Positions 43,516-53,570 of a stretch of DNA of 64,000 nt are shown piece by piece; position 1 is the stretch's first letter; each line of letters opens with the position of its first letter. This DNA comes from Acinetobacter guerrae (lineage in GTDB: Bacteria; Pseudomonadota; Gammaproteobacteria; Pseudomonadales; Moraxellaceae): contig NZ_LXGN01000004.1 in NCBI RefSeq assembly GCF_009372255.1, positions 62,001 through 126,000 on the forward strand, in the 5' to 3' direction. The notes below the pieces were generated by a model. It was not told the DNA's origin, did no database searches, and worked only from the letters and a program-made list of their open reading frames with translations. Position numbers and translations under genes: made by a program.

Positions 43516-44835
43516 ATGTTGTATGTGATTCCGTTTATTATTTTATTGATTATTGCGGTTGTTTTAAAAAAACGGGAAGCAGGTAAGGAAGAACAAAACC
43601 TAGCAAACAAAGCCAATGCGAAAAAGAAAGGCAAAAAAACTGTTGGGAGAACTGCAAGCCGTCCGCGTGCCGAGTCTAAAGAAGTTACGCCTACAATTAT
43701 TGCTGAGCAGAAGAAAACCACCCCTGTATCTCAGGAGTTGCATCAAAAGATTGTATCTTGGATACAAAGTGGAAATTACTCTACCGCAGAAGCACAGATT
43801 AATCAGGCCTTAAACCGTGATAATTCACAGCACGGTTTATACTTACATCTTTTAGATATTCATATTCTGCAAAAAGACGAATTTGCAATTGATCAGTTAA
43901 TCACACATCTGCGCGCATTGGATTTACAAGATATTGTAATGCAGGCAGAAGCTAAAAAACGCGAATACGAACAAAAGAAACAGCCAGAAGGAATAGACTA
44001 CTCTTCAGACAGTCTCAATTTTCAAGCCGTTGGCAATGAGAAATTATCTGAGACTCCTCAGAATGCTATGACTGATGCGGACTTTGATGCATTAGTTCAG
44101 ACGCAAGCACAAAGCAATGAATCGACTGCAACCGATAGTATTAAAATCGAGAAAGATAGCGTTTCAGAAGTTGAACCTCTGGAATTTAATTTTTCTTTTG
44201 ATTCATCTACAAAAGTAACAGAACAATCAACAGACCTTGCTGAACCACTTTCTGAAAAACCGACTGATCTTTCCGAATTTTCATTAACACTGGAACCAAG
44301 AGAAGTTTCAAGCAACCATATTGAAACTGGAAAAAATATTGATGTTGACCTTCTAAAAGCAACTCCAACTGAAATAGATCCACCAAAAGTTAGCCTCGAC
44401 TTTTCTAATCTTGATTTTGCAACACAACCATCATTAGAACCGACAAACGAACGTATTAAAACTCAAGTAGAGGATACAGCAGAAGCTTTACCCGAATTTA
44501 AATTTGACCAACTAGAATTAGAATCGACTTCAGCACCTTTTGAAACAAAATTAGAGCCCGCTTCATCTGTTGAGCAAACGACAGAACAAGTCTTAGAAAC
44601 TTATACTGATGTTTCTAAAGGATCTTCATCGTTTGATTTAAATGATCCATTGGTTCAATCTTTTCCTGAACTTGGTCAGATTAATGAGCCTCAATTAGAT
44701 CTGGATTTAGCAAAGCAATATATCGAACTGGGTGCATATGATTCAGCACGGATTTTATTGACCAAGAACCAAGCAACTTTTAGTCCAGAGCAGCGTGAAC
44801 TTTCAAAAAATTTACTAAATCGAATAGCATCTTAA
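43516..44835 (+). CDS. FimV-like protein, C-terminal (membrane plus cytoplasmic) half
   Basis: A 439-residue protein. One membrane segment at the very N-terminus (about 2-18, LYVIPFIILLIIAVVL), a Lys-rich stretch, a TPR-like helical region (about 70-160) and a long acidic disordered region (about 170-385). The final domain has LDLDLAKQYIELGAYDSARILL (about 395-416), the hallmark of the FimV C-terminal TPR motif that binds partner proteins at the pole. Together with the preceding gene it reproduces the full FimV layout in two polypeptides. GAAGGGG precedes the ATG. Confidence 0.85.
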   Translation: MLYVIPFIILLIIAVVLKKREAGKEEQNLANKANAKKKGKKTVGRTASRPRAESKEVTPTIIAEQKKTTPVSQELHQKIVSWIQSGNYSTAEAQINQALNRDNSQHGLYLHLLDIHILQKDEFAIDQLITHLRALDLQDIVMQAEAKKREYEQKKQPEGIDYSSDSLNFQAVGNEKLSETPQNAMTDADFDALVQTQAQSNESTATDSIKIEKDSVSEVEPLEFNFSFDSSTKVTEQSTDLAEPLSEKPTDLSEFSLTLEPREVSSNHIETGKNIDVDLLKATPTEIDPPKVSLDFSNLDFATQPSLEPTNERIKTQVEDTAEALPEFKFDQLELESTSAPFETKLEPASSVEQTTEQVLETYTDVSKGSSSFDLNDPLVQSFPELGQINEPQLDLDLAKQYIELGAYDSARILLTKNQATFSPEQRELSKNLLNRIAS

Positions 44836-44853
44836 AAAAGATCGTTCTACCAT

Positions 44854-44879
44854 AAGCAGTCTGTTCAGACTGCTTTTTT
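44854..44879 (+). terminator. Terminator after the FimV-like genes
   Basis: Stem AAGCAGTCTG / CAGACTGCTT with a minimal loop and six T residues. It ends only three bases before the asparaginase start codon. Confidence 0.85.
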
Positions 44880-44882
44880 ATT

Positions 44883-45848
44883 ATGAAAAAAATAGCATTA
44901 ATATATATGGGTGGAACCTTTGGCTGTGTTGGAGAACCTCTGTCACCCATGCCCTATCCTCAATTTACCCCCCAATTACAACGCATCATTCCTGTTGAGC
45001 TGGATGTAGATTGTTTCGCTGCCCCCATCATTAAAGACAGTAGTGCTTGTACTGCTCCAGACTGGCTCGTTTTAATTCAGCAAATACAAAGCTTACAGTT
45101 ACAAGGCTATAGTTATTTCGTCGTAATTCATGGAACGGACACCTTAAGTTATGCTGCCGCCACATTGGCACGCTTTTTGGGTCAATCATGTCATTTAGTT
45201 ATTACAGGAAGCCAATACCCTCTGCTTAATAAAGCAGGAACGGATACGCGCGAATTTACCGACGCATTAGACAATTTATATTATGCGCTTGATCAGGTCG
45301 TAAAATTGCCTGCAGGAAGTTATTTGGCTTTTCATCATCAGATTTTTCACGCACAAACCGCTTTAAAAATACAGACCACTGAACTAGATGCTTTTACTGG
45401 GATATTGGCAGAAAAAGACTGTAGCACAGCGACATCCTCTTATTTGGTCAATGATGAAGCAATATTACGTAGTCAGAATTTATCACTTTTAAATATAATG
45501 GCACAGCCGATTGGCTTAAGTGCATTCAAGCAACAACTACAAAACTTACTCTCACATCCGCCCCATTTTTTAATTCTTCAAGGTTTTGGGACAGGTAATT
45601 TGGCTGTTGATGAAGAGATCATTGCACTATTACAACAGCTTCGACAACAAGGCTGCCTGAGTATTTTAACCACTCAAGTCTGTTTTGGTCAGATGGATCA
45701 ACGTTATGCAGTCAGTGAATGGGTAAATACTGCTAACATATTGATCAATAGCACCCATAGCCATGCCGATTTATATGCCAAAGCATTGCAAATCTATTTA
45801 CAATTTGACTTGCCAGAACTGCGTGAGCAACACTGGACACTGTCTTAA
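44883..45848 (+). CDS. L-asparaginase, type I-like
   Basis: Hydrolyses asparagine to aspartate and ammonia. The 321-residue enzyme has no signal peptide, so it is cytoplasmic. The nucleophile Thr12 is in MGGTFG, and the second triad Thr-Asp is in HGTDTLSYAA (Thr85, Asp86). The segment NKAGTDTREFTDAL is also typical. The start codon directly follows a terminator T tract with no ribosome-binding site, which is unusual; leaderless or very short-leader translation is possible. It is followed by truA 16 bp downstream. Confidence 0.88.
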   Translation: MKKIALIYMGGTFGCVGEPLSPMPYPQFTPQLQRIIPVELDVDCFAAPIIKDSSACTAPDWLVLIQQIQSLQLQGYSYFVVIHGTDTLSYAAATLARFLGQSCHLVITGSQYPLLNKAGTDTREFTDALDNLYYALDQVVKLPAGSYLAFHHQIFHAQTALKIQTTELDAFTGILAEKDCSTATSSYLVNDEAILRSQNLSLLNIMAQPIGLSAFKQQLQNLLSHPPHFLILQGFGTGNLAVDEEIIALLQQLRQQGCLSILTTQVCFGQMDQRYAVSEWVNTANILINSTHSHADLYAKALQIYLQFDLPELREQHWTLS

Positions 45849-45864
45849 TCTTTGAGGTCTAAAT

Positions 45865-46671
45865 ATGCAGCGCTTTGCAATCGGTATTGAATTTTGCGGT
45901 ATTCGTTATCGGGGCTGGCAAACGCAACAAGCGGGCGTTCCAAGTGTACAGGAAACTTTAGAACGTGTATTAAGTACCATCGCAGATGAACCTATTATCT
46001 TGCATGGTGCAGGTCGTACCGATGCGGGTGTGCATGCCACCAATATGGTGGCGCATTTTGATACCAATGCGATACGCCCTGAACGTGGCTGGATGATGGG
46101 TACAAATAGCCAACTTCCCAAAGATATTTCGATCCAGTGGATCAAGGAAATGTCTTCTGATTTTCATGCGCGCTTTAAAGCCATTGCACGTCGTTATCGT
46201 TACGTCGTGTATAACACAAACTATCGTCCAGCTTTACTTTATAAACAGGTGACGCATGTTTATCAGCCGCTAGATGTAGAAAAAATGAAGCTAGCCGCAG
46301 CTAAATTTGAAGGTACACATAATTTTGAAAGCTTTCGGGCAGCTGCATGTCAATCCAATCAGCCAGTGCGTCATGTCAGTCATTGCCAACTCATTGAACA
46401 TGGTCGTTATTTGGTACTCGATATTCAGGCAGATGGTTTTTTACATCATATGGTGCGTAATATCATGGGATGCTTACTCGAAATCGGACAGGGGCTATAT
46501 GGCGTAGATCATATTGATACCATGTTTGCAGCGCAGGATCGAAAGGCCGCAGGCGTCACAGCCCCAGCACACGGCTTATATTTTATTCAAGCTTATTATC
46601 CAGAACAATTTGAACTTCCTCAGCCTCCACTTGGACCACATTGGCTGAACCTGCCTGATGCATTTGCCTAA
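45865..46671 (+). CDS. truA: tRNA pseudouridine(38-40) synthase
   Basis: Converts uridines 38-40 of the tRNA anticodon stem to pseudouridine. The 268-residue protein has the catalytic aspartate in GAGRTDAGVHA (Asp53), RRYRYVVYNT, and NFESFRAAACQS, and the end with GLYFIQAYYP. GAGG stands 7 bp before the ATG. Located downstream of asd and the FimV-like genes as in pseudomonads. Confidence 0.97.
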   Translation: MQRFAIGIEFCGIRYRGWQTQQAGVPSVQETLERVLSTIADEPIILHGAGRTDAGVHATNMVAHFDTNAIRPERGWMMGTNSQLPKDISIQWIKEMSSDFHARFKAIARRYRYVVYNTNYRPALLYKQVTHVYQPLDVEKMKLAAAKFEGTHNFESFRAAACQSNQPVRHVSHCQLIEHGRYLVLDIQADGFLHHMVRNIMGCLLEIGQGLYGVDHIDTMFAAQDRKAAGVTAPAHGLYFIQAYYPEQFELPQPPLGPHWLNLPDAFA

Positions 46672-46754
46672 TTTTTTGTATTAACGCAAGAATCGGGTCA
46701 TCACATGCCCCCAAAATTTTCAAAATGAGCCTTTCAATATCATTTAGGCTCATG

Positions 46755-47518
46755 ATGAAACGTCTTGAAAATAAAATCGTCATTATTACAGGCGCAAGCT
46801 CAGGCATAGGCCGAGAAAGTGCAGTACTCTTTGCACACGAAGGTGCAGTCGTCATCAATGTGGCTCGGCGTGCTGAACGTCTTCAAGAGCTTGAACAACA
46901 TATTAAAGCAAACGGCAATCATTGTTTCTCTGTGGTTGGCGATCTTTGTGATCCATCGACCATGCAACGTGCTTTAGATCTAGCTTTACAACATTTTGGT
47001 CGTATTGATATTGCATTTAACAATGCGGGTATATTAGGTGCATTAAAACCTACTCACCAAATAAGCCAAAATGAGTGGGAAAACACCTTAGACACTAATC
47101 TTTCAGCAAATTTTTATGCTGCACAAATGCAGTTGAATGCGATGCTTAAACAAAAAATGGCTGTATTTTATTTACCTCGACGTTTGTTGGGCATCGTATA
47201 GGTTTTCCAAACATGGCGGCTTATGCTGCCAGTAAAGCGGGGCTAATTGGCTTAACTCAGGTGATTGCCGCAGAATATGGTCGTTTGGGTATTCGTTGTA
47301 ACTGCCTCATTCCTGGAGGTACAGATACAGAAATGGGACGCGCTGCTGTAGATAATGAACAAGCTTATCAACACATTCAGAGCTTGCACGCTTTAAAACG
47401 AATGGCACAGCCTCAAGAAATTGCACAAGTTGCTTTATTTGCGGTGAGTGATGAATCTAGTTTTATGACAGGCTCAACCCTTTACGTTGACGGCGGTATT
47501 TCCGTAGTGCGGGGTTGA
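46755..47518 (+). pseudogene. Short-chain dehydrogenase/reductase, frameshifted
   Basis: An SDR oxidoreductase gene read in two frames. The first part (46755-47201) has the cofactor motif TGASSGIG, NNAG and the N-terminal Rossmann fold. The second part holds YAASK (catalytic Tyr-Lys) and the C-terminal end TLYVDGGISV. They join if one A is added to the A6 run at 47152-47157: the frame then reads NGCILFTSTFVGHRIGFPNM straight into YAASK. A one-base loss in a homopolymer explains the break, so it is either a recent pseudogene, a slippage-controlled gene or a sequencing error. Intact, it would be about 255 residues with an unknown substrate. Confidence 0.85.
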
Positions 47519-47521
47519 CTC

Positions 47522-47549
47522 AAAAAAAAGCATCCATTGAGGATGCTTT
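47522..47549 (-). terminator. Terminator of the AraC-family gene
   Basis: Stem AAAGCATCC / GGATGCTTT with a 5-base loop. On the minus strand it is followed by eight T residues. It lies directly after the regulator's stop. Confidence 0.8.
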
Positions 47550-47552
47550 GTC

Positions 47553-48566
47553 TTAAGAAGAACGCTGCTTACGCTTTCTATATTCTACTGGCGTTTCATT
47601 GGTCCAGCGTTTAAATGCTCGATAAAAAGTACTTGGTTCAGAAAAACCCGTTAGATAAACAATACGTTCAACACTTTCATTGGTATTAGCCAGTAGTTTC
47701 TTGGCTAAACGGCAACGGTAATCTGACAAAATCTGCTGAAAACTGGTATTGGCTTCGCTCAACTGAGTTCTTAGGCGACGCGGTGTAATGTGTAACTGCG
47801 CTGCAACTGTTTCCAGTGTAGTTTCACCGCTTTCCAATGTTGAACCAATCGCACGGCGTACCTCACCCACTAAATCGTAACGTGCCAGTTCCTGAAGCTT
47901 TTCAATCGCAAGTTGCTCATGCAATTGCAAAAGTTCTGGTTCAGCCTGCCAAAGTGGATAATCCAGAATATCGGCATCAAAGTACAAGCGTGTTTCTTTT
48001 TGTCCAAGACTAACTGGACAACCATAAACACGAATGTATTCTTCTTCAGCAGCCCCATGATTAAAATCAAAATCGATAAAAATAGGCTTAAAAGCACCTT
48101 CGGTAATAAATTTAAAAAAGCGTAAAATTCCAGATAAAGCACATTCTGAAAAGTGTCGATTGACGATATTGTCAGAAAAAGGTTGTTCGCCATTGGTCAA
48201 GTAACACCCATGTTCATCGACCACTAAGCGTGCATGTAAAGCATCGCTAATTAAACGTTGATAAGCCAAAGCGCGTTTTAACCCTTCACCAAATGTCTCA
48301 CTACTAATAAATAAATGTTCAATGACTTGACCACGATATAATGGTAAATGCTCTCCCAAATGCAAACCGATATCGGGGTCTTTACTCACTTCTTCTGCCG
48401 CAATCCAAAAGGCATATTGTGCGTTTAAAGGAGTGCGGGTATTGGTATCCACCTGATTTAAGGCGACACCTGCTTTTGTTAAAATTTCTTCGGTTGGCAA
48501 TCCTGCACGACGAATCGCCTGATAGCCAAATCGTAATACAACCGATGCATCTGTTAGCTGACCCAC
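47553..48566 (-). CDS. AraC-family regulator with N-terminal ligand domain
   Basis: A 337-residue regulator: an N-terminal arabinose-binding-like domain of the PF12625 kind (about 15-200) and a C-terminal double helix-turn-helix (about 235-333) with LETVAAQLHITPRRLRTQL and the AraC signature VERIVYLTGFSEPSTFYRAFKRW. This layout is common in regulators of lipid, amino-acid and aromatic catabolism. Target genes are unknown; the frameshifted SDR gene is convergent with it, so it is not an obvious target. Confidence 0.9.
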   Translation of the reverse strand: MGQLTDASVVLRFGYQAIRRAGLPTEEILTKAGVALNQVDTNTRTPLNAQYAFWIAAEEVSKDPDIGLHLGEHLPLYRGQVIEHLFISSETFGEGLKRALAYQRLISDALHARLVVDEHGCYLTNGEQPFSDNIVNRHFSECALSGILRFFKFITEGAFKPIFIDFDFNHGAAEEEYIRVYGCPVSLGQKETRLYFDADILDYPLWQAEPELLQLHEQLAIEKLQELARYDLVGEVRRAIGSTLESGETTLETVAAQLHITPRRLRTQLSEANTSFQQILSDYRCRLAKKLLANTNESVERIVYLTGFSEPSTFYRAFKRWTNETPVEYRKRKQRSS

Positions 48567-48731
48567 GTGGCATCCTTCCTTGTATGTTCTTCATTTATAC
48601 TTAAAAACTTAATTTAGATTACCGCTGATTGACCAAACTGACAACTCAATTCAGGTCATTTTTACACATTTTTTTTATTGAATTTGACCCATTTGCCACT
48701 TTAACATGCTCCACAAATTGGGGCGTTGGTC

Positions 48732-48760
48732 TTGTTTTTTGATAAAAAATTGACTACAAT
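48732..48760 (+). promoter_or_regulatory. Promoter of infA
   Basis: TTGTTT (48732-48737), a 17-bp spacer and TACAAT (48755-48760), 33 bp before the infA start codon. Confidence 0.65.
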
Positions 48761-48793
48761 TTGCGCCTTTCCAATTTGATCATCAGGTAGGCT

Positions 48794-49015
48794 ATGGCCA
48801 ATAAAGAGGAACTCATCGAGTTCGAAGGCGTTGTCACCGAAACGCTTCCTAATACGATGTTCCGTGTACGTTTAGAAAACGGTCACGAAGTAATTGCACA
48901 TATTTCTGGTAAAATGCGTAAACACTATATTCGTATTTTAACGGGCGACAATGTTAAAGTTGAAATGACCCCTTACGATTTGACCAAAGGTCGTATTACT
49001 TATCGTGCGCGCTAA
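48794..49015 (+). CDS. infA: Translation initiation factor IF-1
   Basis: A 73-residue OB-fold protein that occupies the ribosomal A site during initiation. The sequence from [20 protein letters not shown] to [12 protein letters not shown] is the standard IF-1. It is a single-gene unit with a good sigma-70 promoter and a strong terminator. Confidence 0.98.
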   Translation: MANKEELIEFEGVVTETLPNTMFRVRLENGHEVIAHISGKMRKHYIRILTGDNVKVEMTPYDLTKGRITYRAR

Positions 49016-49032
49016 TTCCGTTTAGTGAATGC

Positions 49033-49063
49033 AAAAAAGCCACTTTCCAAATGTGGCTTTTTT
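49033..49063 (+). terminator. infA terminator
   Basis: AAAAAAGCCAC / GTGGCTTTTTT stem around a 9-base loop, with T residues following. Confidence 0.88.
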
Positions 49064-49173
49064 ATTGTTTTAAATTTGATTTTCATCGCTTAATCAGCCG
49101 AGTTTACTCAAATTATCTCGACTCTCACTGAGTCATCATTTTTAATCATAGAATAAATAGAAAAGGATTTTTT

Positions 49174-49572
49174 ATGATGAACCACAAAATTTATGCGGTG
49201 ATAGGTCTTACTTTATTCATCCAAGCCTGTGCCACACATACTCAGCCCAAAGTAAATTTGCAAGATTATTTACAACAGTTTATTGGTCAATCTGCGCAAC
49301 AGATTCAGCAACAGATCGACCTCAAAGCACTTGGCTATCAAGTGCTTGATCAACCCAATATGACCAAGAATCAACTTACCTATACAATCTTACGCCCCAT
49401 GAATATTCCAACACCAATGGTCAGTAATGTTGAGGTCGGTGGAACGGCTGTCCCATTACAATTGGGAAACCATTCTGCCAACTCTTATGATGTAAATTTT
49501 AATTGCAAAATTATCTTTAATCTAAATAATCAGATCGCTGAATCTATTCAATTTCAAGGCAAAGCCTGTTGA
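49174..49572 (+). CDS. Small lipoprotein of unknown function
   Basis: A 132-residue lipoprotein: signal ending in FIQAC (lipidated Cys19), then a domain starting around LQDYLQQFIGQSAQQI and ending with a cysteine pair (NFNCKIIF and QGKAC) that could form a disulfide in the periplasm. I do not recognise the family. AAAAGGA precedes the start. Monocistronic, with a terminator shared with leuB. Confidence 0.75.
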   Translation: MMNHKIYAVIGLTLFIQACATHTQPKVNLQDYLQQFIGQSAQQIQQQIDLKALGYQVLDQPNMTKNQLTYTILRPMNIPTPMVSNVEVGGTAVPLQLGNHSANSYDVNFNCKIIFNLNNQIAESIQFQGKAC

Positions 49573-49604
49573 GTTTGATTTGGAATTTAAGCGCTAAAAA
49601 CCAA

Positions 49605-49635
49605 TAAAAAACGCAGCCTAAGCTGCGCGTTTTTA
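49605..49635. terminator. Bidirectional terminator, lipoprotein gene / leuB
   Basis: Stem CGCAGC / GCTGCG with loop CTAA, A run on the left and T run on the right, between convergent genes. Confidence 0.85.
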
Positions 49636-49649
49636 TATACGAATTTTGA

Positions 49650-50729
49650 TTAAGCCAAAGCTTGGACTACAGCATCGCCCATTTCTGAGGTACCAACTTT
49701 CGTCATGCCTTCAGACATAATATCGCCAGTACGTAACCCTTTATCCAATACACTGCCTACAGCATCTTCAATCGCTTTTGCTGCTGCTTCTTCTCGGAAG
49801 GTATAACGCAACATCATCGCCACTGATAAAATGGTTGCAAGTGGGTTCGCAATATTTTGTCCAGCGATATCTGGTGCAGAACCATGACAAGGTTCATACA
49901 TGCCTTTACCATTTTCATCTAACGATGCAGATGGCAGCATGCCAATTGAGCCCGTCAACATCGCTGCTTCATCAGATAAAATGTCACCAAACAAGTTACC
50001 CGTAACGATCACATCAAATTGCTTTGGTGCCCGCACCAATTGCATTGCTGCGTTATCAACATACATATGTGAAAGCTGAATGTCTGAGTAATGAGCCTGT
50101 TGCAAATCAGTCACGGTTTGCTTCCACAGCTCAGTCACTTCTAATACATTGGCTTTATCGACTGAACAAACCTTACCACCACGTAACCCTGCCATTTCAA
50201 AAGCAACTTTGGCAATACGTTTAATTTCAGATTCGCTATAAACGTCAGTGTTGTAACCTTGTTTTTCGCCATTTTCCAGTTCACGGATACCACGTGGCTG
50301 ACCAAAGTAAATACCACCTGTCAATTCACGGACAATTAGAATGTCCAGACCTGCAACAATTTCTGGTTTTAGGCTTGAAGCATCAGCCAGTTGCGGATAA
50401 AGAATAGCGGGTCTTAAATTTGCAAATAAGTTTAATTCACTACGAATTTTAAGCAAGCCGCGCTCTGGACGGATCGAGCGCTCAATCGTATCCCACTTAG
50501 GTCCACCCACTGCACCAAGTAAAATCGCATCTGCTTTTTTGGCTTGTTCAGAAGTGACCGCAGGATACGGCTCTCCATGTGCATCGATAGCTGAACCACC
50601 AAGTAGTCCATGTTCCCAACTTAAACCTAAATTAAACTTTTGATTGACTGAGGTTAATACTTTTTCAGCAGCAGCCACAATTTCTGGCCCAATGCCATCA
50701 CCCGCTAAAATTAAAATTTGTTTAGACAT
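49650..50729 (-). CDS. leuB: 3-isopropylmalate dehydrogenase
   Basis: Third step of leucine synthesis: NAD-dependent oxidative decarboxylation of 3-isopropylmalate. The 359-residue protein has [11 protein letters not shown] at the start, the substrate-binding [13 protein letters not shown], and [29 protein letters not shown]. Length is standard. GGAAAG precedes the ATG. A lipoprotein gene stands between it and leuD on the same strand. Confidence 0.97.
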   Translation of the reverse strand: MSKQILILAGDGIGPEIVAAAEKVLTSVNQKFNLGLSWEHGLLGGSAIDAHGEPYPAVTSEQAKKADAILLGAVGGPKWDTIERSIRPERGLLKIRSELNLFANLRPAILYPQLADASSLKPEIVAGLDILIVRELTGGIYFGQPRGIRELENGEKQGYNTDVYSESEIKRIAKVAFEMAGLRGGKVCSVDKANVLEVTELWKQTVTDLQQAHYSDIQLSHMYVDNAAMQLVRAPKQFDVIVTGNLFGDILSDEAAMLTGSIGMLPSASLDENGKGMYEPCHGSAPDIAGQNIANPLATILSVAMMLRYTFREEAAAKAIEDAVGSVLDKGLRTGDIMSEGMTKVGTSEMGDAVVQALA

Positions 50730-50775
50730 CTTTGCTTTCCATTTTTACTGTATCAGCCAACATGCTGATGGATCA

Positions 50776-51351
50776 TTAAACCTTTTGTTCTACAAACTCG
50801 CCCAAACCTGTCACAGCATCAAAAGGTCGACAAAAACGGCGAATGGTACGCTGCCCTTCTTGCATTGCGACACATAAGGGTTCTGGTGCAGACACATTAA
50901 GTAAGCTTCCGCCTGTATGTCTGGAACGATCGCGGTACATTTTAAAGGTATATTGCTGATTCGATTTAAATTGGTGAATCACATGGAAAGTTTCAGCACG
51001 ATCTGGTGAAATAGGATAGAAACGAATCACCAATTCATATTGATCGGCTGGTACAGATAAATACATGGCATTATGCTGACTAAAAACCGAGCCTTGTAAG
51101 CGAACAATTCCCTGTTTAAGGCTATCGGAACTTACCCGATGACTATTTGCATCCATAATTGGCGTTGTATTTATACGCTCAAATTCACAATGTTTTACGC
51201 CAGCGCAATAGATAGAGGCATTGGCTCGAGTAGCTCCTGTCTCCGCCTGCTTAATACGCAAAGTATCAACAACAGTGTTCGTGCTTTGACATGCACTCAG
51301 TGCGACTGAGCATATTCCAAGCATTACACTATGGCGAAATGTCCTCTTCAT
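50776..51351 (-). CDS. Lipoprotein of unknown function within the leu cluster
   Basis: A 191-residue lipoprotein with lipobox ALSAC (Cys21). Two Cys (IYCAGVKHC) about 30 residues further on and two near the end (PLCVAM, RFC) could form disulfides. I recognise no family. It lies between leuD and leuB, 46 bp before leuB and 123 bp after leuD, with no terminator between, so it may ride on the leu transcript although a role in leucine synthesis is unlikely. Confidence 0.72.
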   Translation of the reverse strand: MKRTFRHSVMLGICSVALSACQSTNTVVDTLRIKQAETGATRANASIYCAGVKHCEFERINTTPIMDANSHRVSSDSLKQGIVRLQGSVFSQHNAMYLSVPADQYELVIRFYPISPDRAETFHVIHQFKSNQQYTFKMYRDRSRHTGGSLLNVSAPEPLCVAMQEGQRTIRRFCRPFDAVTGLGEFVEQKV

Positions 51352-51474
51352 TGTCAGAGCCCAACCTTATTTACAGTAAAGTTTTCAACGTCTTTAAGCC
51401 TGCATGGTAACAAGAGTTGAACCTCTATGCTATTGCTATCTTTAAAATCTACCGCTCCTGTTGATTCGCTTAAT

Positions 51475-52125
51475 TTATTGCGTTAACTCTTGAAAAACCC
51501 ATGGACGATCTTGTCTGGCTTTAGCTTCAAATTCACGAATTGCATCTGCATTTTGCAAGGTCAACCCAATATCATCTAAACCATTTAATAAGCAATGTTT
51601 ACGGAACGAATCTATCTCAAATTTAAATGCTTGACCTGATGGTGTACGCACTTCCTGCGCTTCTAAATCAACAGTCAGTTGATACCCTTCAGTTGCAGCA
51701 CATTCCTTAAATAACTGGTCAACAATATCTTCTGCCAAGATTACTGGTAACATGCCATTTTTAAATGAGTTATTAAAAAATATGTCGGCATAGCTCGGTG
51801 CAATTACAGTACGAAAACCGTATTCATTTAATGCCCACGGTGCATGTTCACGACTTGAGCCACAACCAAAATTAGTCCGTGCCAATAGAATAGTTGAACC
51901 TTGATAACGTGGTTTATTTAAAACAAAATCAGGATTTTTAGGACGTTTGCTAATATCTTGCCCCAAATAACCTTCATCCAAATAACGCAACTCATCAAAC
52001 AAGTTATCGCCAAAACCTGTACGCTTGATCGATTTCAAAAACTGTTTTGGAATAATTAAATCGGTATCGACATTGGCACGATCTAAAGGTGCAACAATAC
52101 CCTGTTCAATTGTATATTTTTTCAT
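51475..52125 (-). CDS. leuD: 3-isopropylmalate dehydratase small subunit
   Basis: Second subunit of the isomerase that converts 2- to 3-isopropylmalate. The 216-residue swivel domain shows [16 protein letters not shown], the substrate loop [15 protein letters not shown] and [17 protein letters not shown] lies 6 bp before the start. 11 bp after leuC, so clearly co-transcribed. Confidence 0.97.
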   Translation of the reverse strand: MKKYTIEQGIVAPLDRANVDTDLIIPKQFLKSIKRTGFGDNLFDELRYLDEGYLGQDISKRPKNPDFVLNKPRYQGSTILLARTNFGCGSSREHAPWALNEYGFRTVIAPSYADIFFNNSFKNGMLPVILAEDIVDQLFKECAATEGYQLTVDLEAQEVRTPSGQAFKFEIDSFRKHCLLNGLDDIGLTLQNADAIREFEAKARQDRPWVFQELTQ

Positions 52126-52136
52126 GGTTTGCTCCC

Positions 52137-53570
52137 TTAGAATGAACGAACATCAACAAAATGACCCGCAATCGCTGCTGCTGCTGCCATCGCTGGGCTG
52201 ACTAAATGCGTTCGCCCACCATTACCCTGACGACCTTCAAAGTTACGGTTTGAAGTTGAGGCACAGTGTTCACCCGGCTGCAATTTATCAGCATTCATGG
52301 CCAAGCACATTGAGCAACCTGGTTCACGCCATTCAAAACCTGCTTCTAAAAAGATTTGATCTAAGCCTTCTTGTTCTGCTTGTTGTTTGACCAAACCAGA
52401 ACCTGGCACAATCATCGCCTGTTTAATGCTTGAAGCAACTTTGCGCCCTTTAACCACTTCCGCTGCGGCACGAATATCTTCAATACGCGAATTAGTACAT
52501 GAACCAATAAACACGCGGTCTAATTGGATATCTTCCAATGCCTGACCCGCAGTTAAGCCCATGTATTGATAAGCACGTGTCCAATCGTTACGCTGAACAT
52601 CGTCTTTGGCTTGTTGCAAAGTCGGAACAGCTTGAGATACTGGAATCACCATTTCTGGTGAAGTTCCCCAAGACACTTGTGGCTCGATCTCTTCACCTTG
52701 TAAAACAACCACTGTATCAAAGTGAGCATCTTGATCAGAATGTAAAGTATTCCAGTAGGCTACAGCTTGATCCCATTGTTCATCTTTCGGTGCATATGGA
52801 CGGTTTTTAACATATTCAATGGTTTTGTCGTCGACTGCCACCATGCCCACGCGCGCGCCTGCTTCAATTGCCATATTACAAACCGTCATACGACCTTCGA
52901 TTGACATATCACGGAATACCTGACCACCAAATTCAATCGCATGGCCTGTTCCGCCCGCAGTCCCAATTTTTCCAATAATTGCCAAGACAACATCTTTAGA
53001 GGTTACGCCTTTGCCTAAAGTACCATCGACACGAACCAACATGTTTTTCATTTTCTTTTGAACAAGACACTGGGTTGCCAATACATGTTCAACTTCTGAT
53101 GTTCCAATCCCGTGTGCCAAGCAACCAAATGCACCATGTGTTGCAGTATGTGAGTCACCACACACCACGGTCATTCCTGGCAAAGTTAAACCTTGCTCTG
53201 GCCCAACCACATGTGCAATACCCTGACGAATGTCATTGATACCAAATTCAACGATATCGAAAGTTTTGCAGTTATCATCAAGGGTTTGTACCTGAATACG
53301 TGAAGTATCATCTTCAATTCCCGCAATTCCCTGTTCACGTTCTTTTTTTGAAGTCGGAACGTTATGGTCAGGTGTGGCAATATTGGCACTTAAACGCCAA
53401 GGCTTGCGATGGGCAAGTTGTAAACCTTCAAAAGCTTGTGGACTGGTCACTTCATGCAATAAATGACGGTCTATATAAATCAGGCTTGAACCATCATCAC
53501 GTTGTGAAACCAAATGGTCATCCCACAATTTGTCATATAAAGTTTTTGCGCCTTGGGTATTGCCTGCCAT
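52137..53570 (-). CDS. leuC: 3-isopropylmalate dehydratase large subunit
   Basis: Iron-sulfur aconitase-family subunit. The 477-residue protein binds a 4Fe-4S cluster through the cysteine in [10 protein letters not shown] and the pair in [28 protein letters not shown] is also typical. The ATG at 53570 is chosen because GGAG stands 9 bp before it; the in-frame ATG at 53597 has no ribosome-binding site. First gene of the leuCD cluster, divergent from a LysR regulator. Confidence 0.97.
   Translation of the reverse strand: MAGNTQGAKTLYDKLWDDHLVSQRDDGSSLIYIDRHLLHEVTSPQAFEGLQLAHRKPWRLSANIATPDHNVPTSKKEREQGIAGIEDDTSRIQVQTLDDNCKTFDIVEFGINDIRQGIAHVVGPEQGLTLPGMTVVCGDSHTATHGAFGCLAHGIGTSEVEHVLATQCLVQKKMKNMLVRVDGTLGKGVTSKDVVLAIIGKIGTAGGTGHAIEFGGQVFRDMSIEGRMTVCNMAIEAGARVGMVAVDDKTIEYVKNRPYAPKDEQWDQAVAYWNTLHSDQDAHFDTVVVLQGEEIEPQVSWGTSPEMVIPVSQAVPTLQQAKDDVQRNDWTRAYQYMGLTAGQALEDIQLDRVFIGSCTNSRIEDIRAAAEVVKGRKVASSIKQAMIVPGSGLVKQQAEQEGLDQIFLEAGFEWREPGCSMCLAMNADKLQPGEHCASTSNRNFEGRQGNGGRTHLVSPAMAAAAAIAGHFVDVRSF

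Noticed and set aside
46583-46858. Minus-strand open frame across the truA end and SDR start, possibly a trpF-like neighbour
   Set aside because: No TrpF motif; it is antisense to two recognisable genes and has no translation signal.
49174-49572. Small lipoprotein after infA as an SmpA/BamE-type protein
   Set aside because: Length and leader fit, but no conserved BamE motif can be seen; left as unknown.
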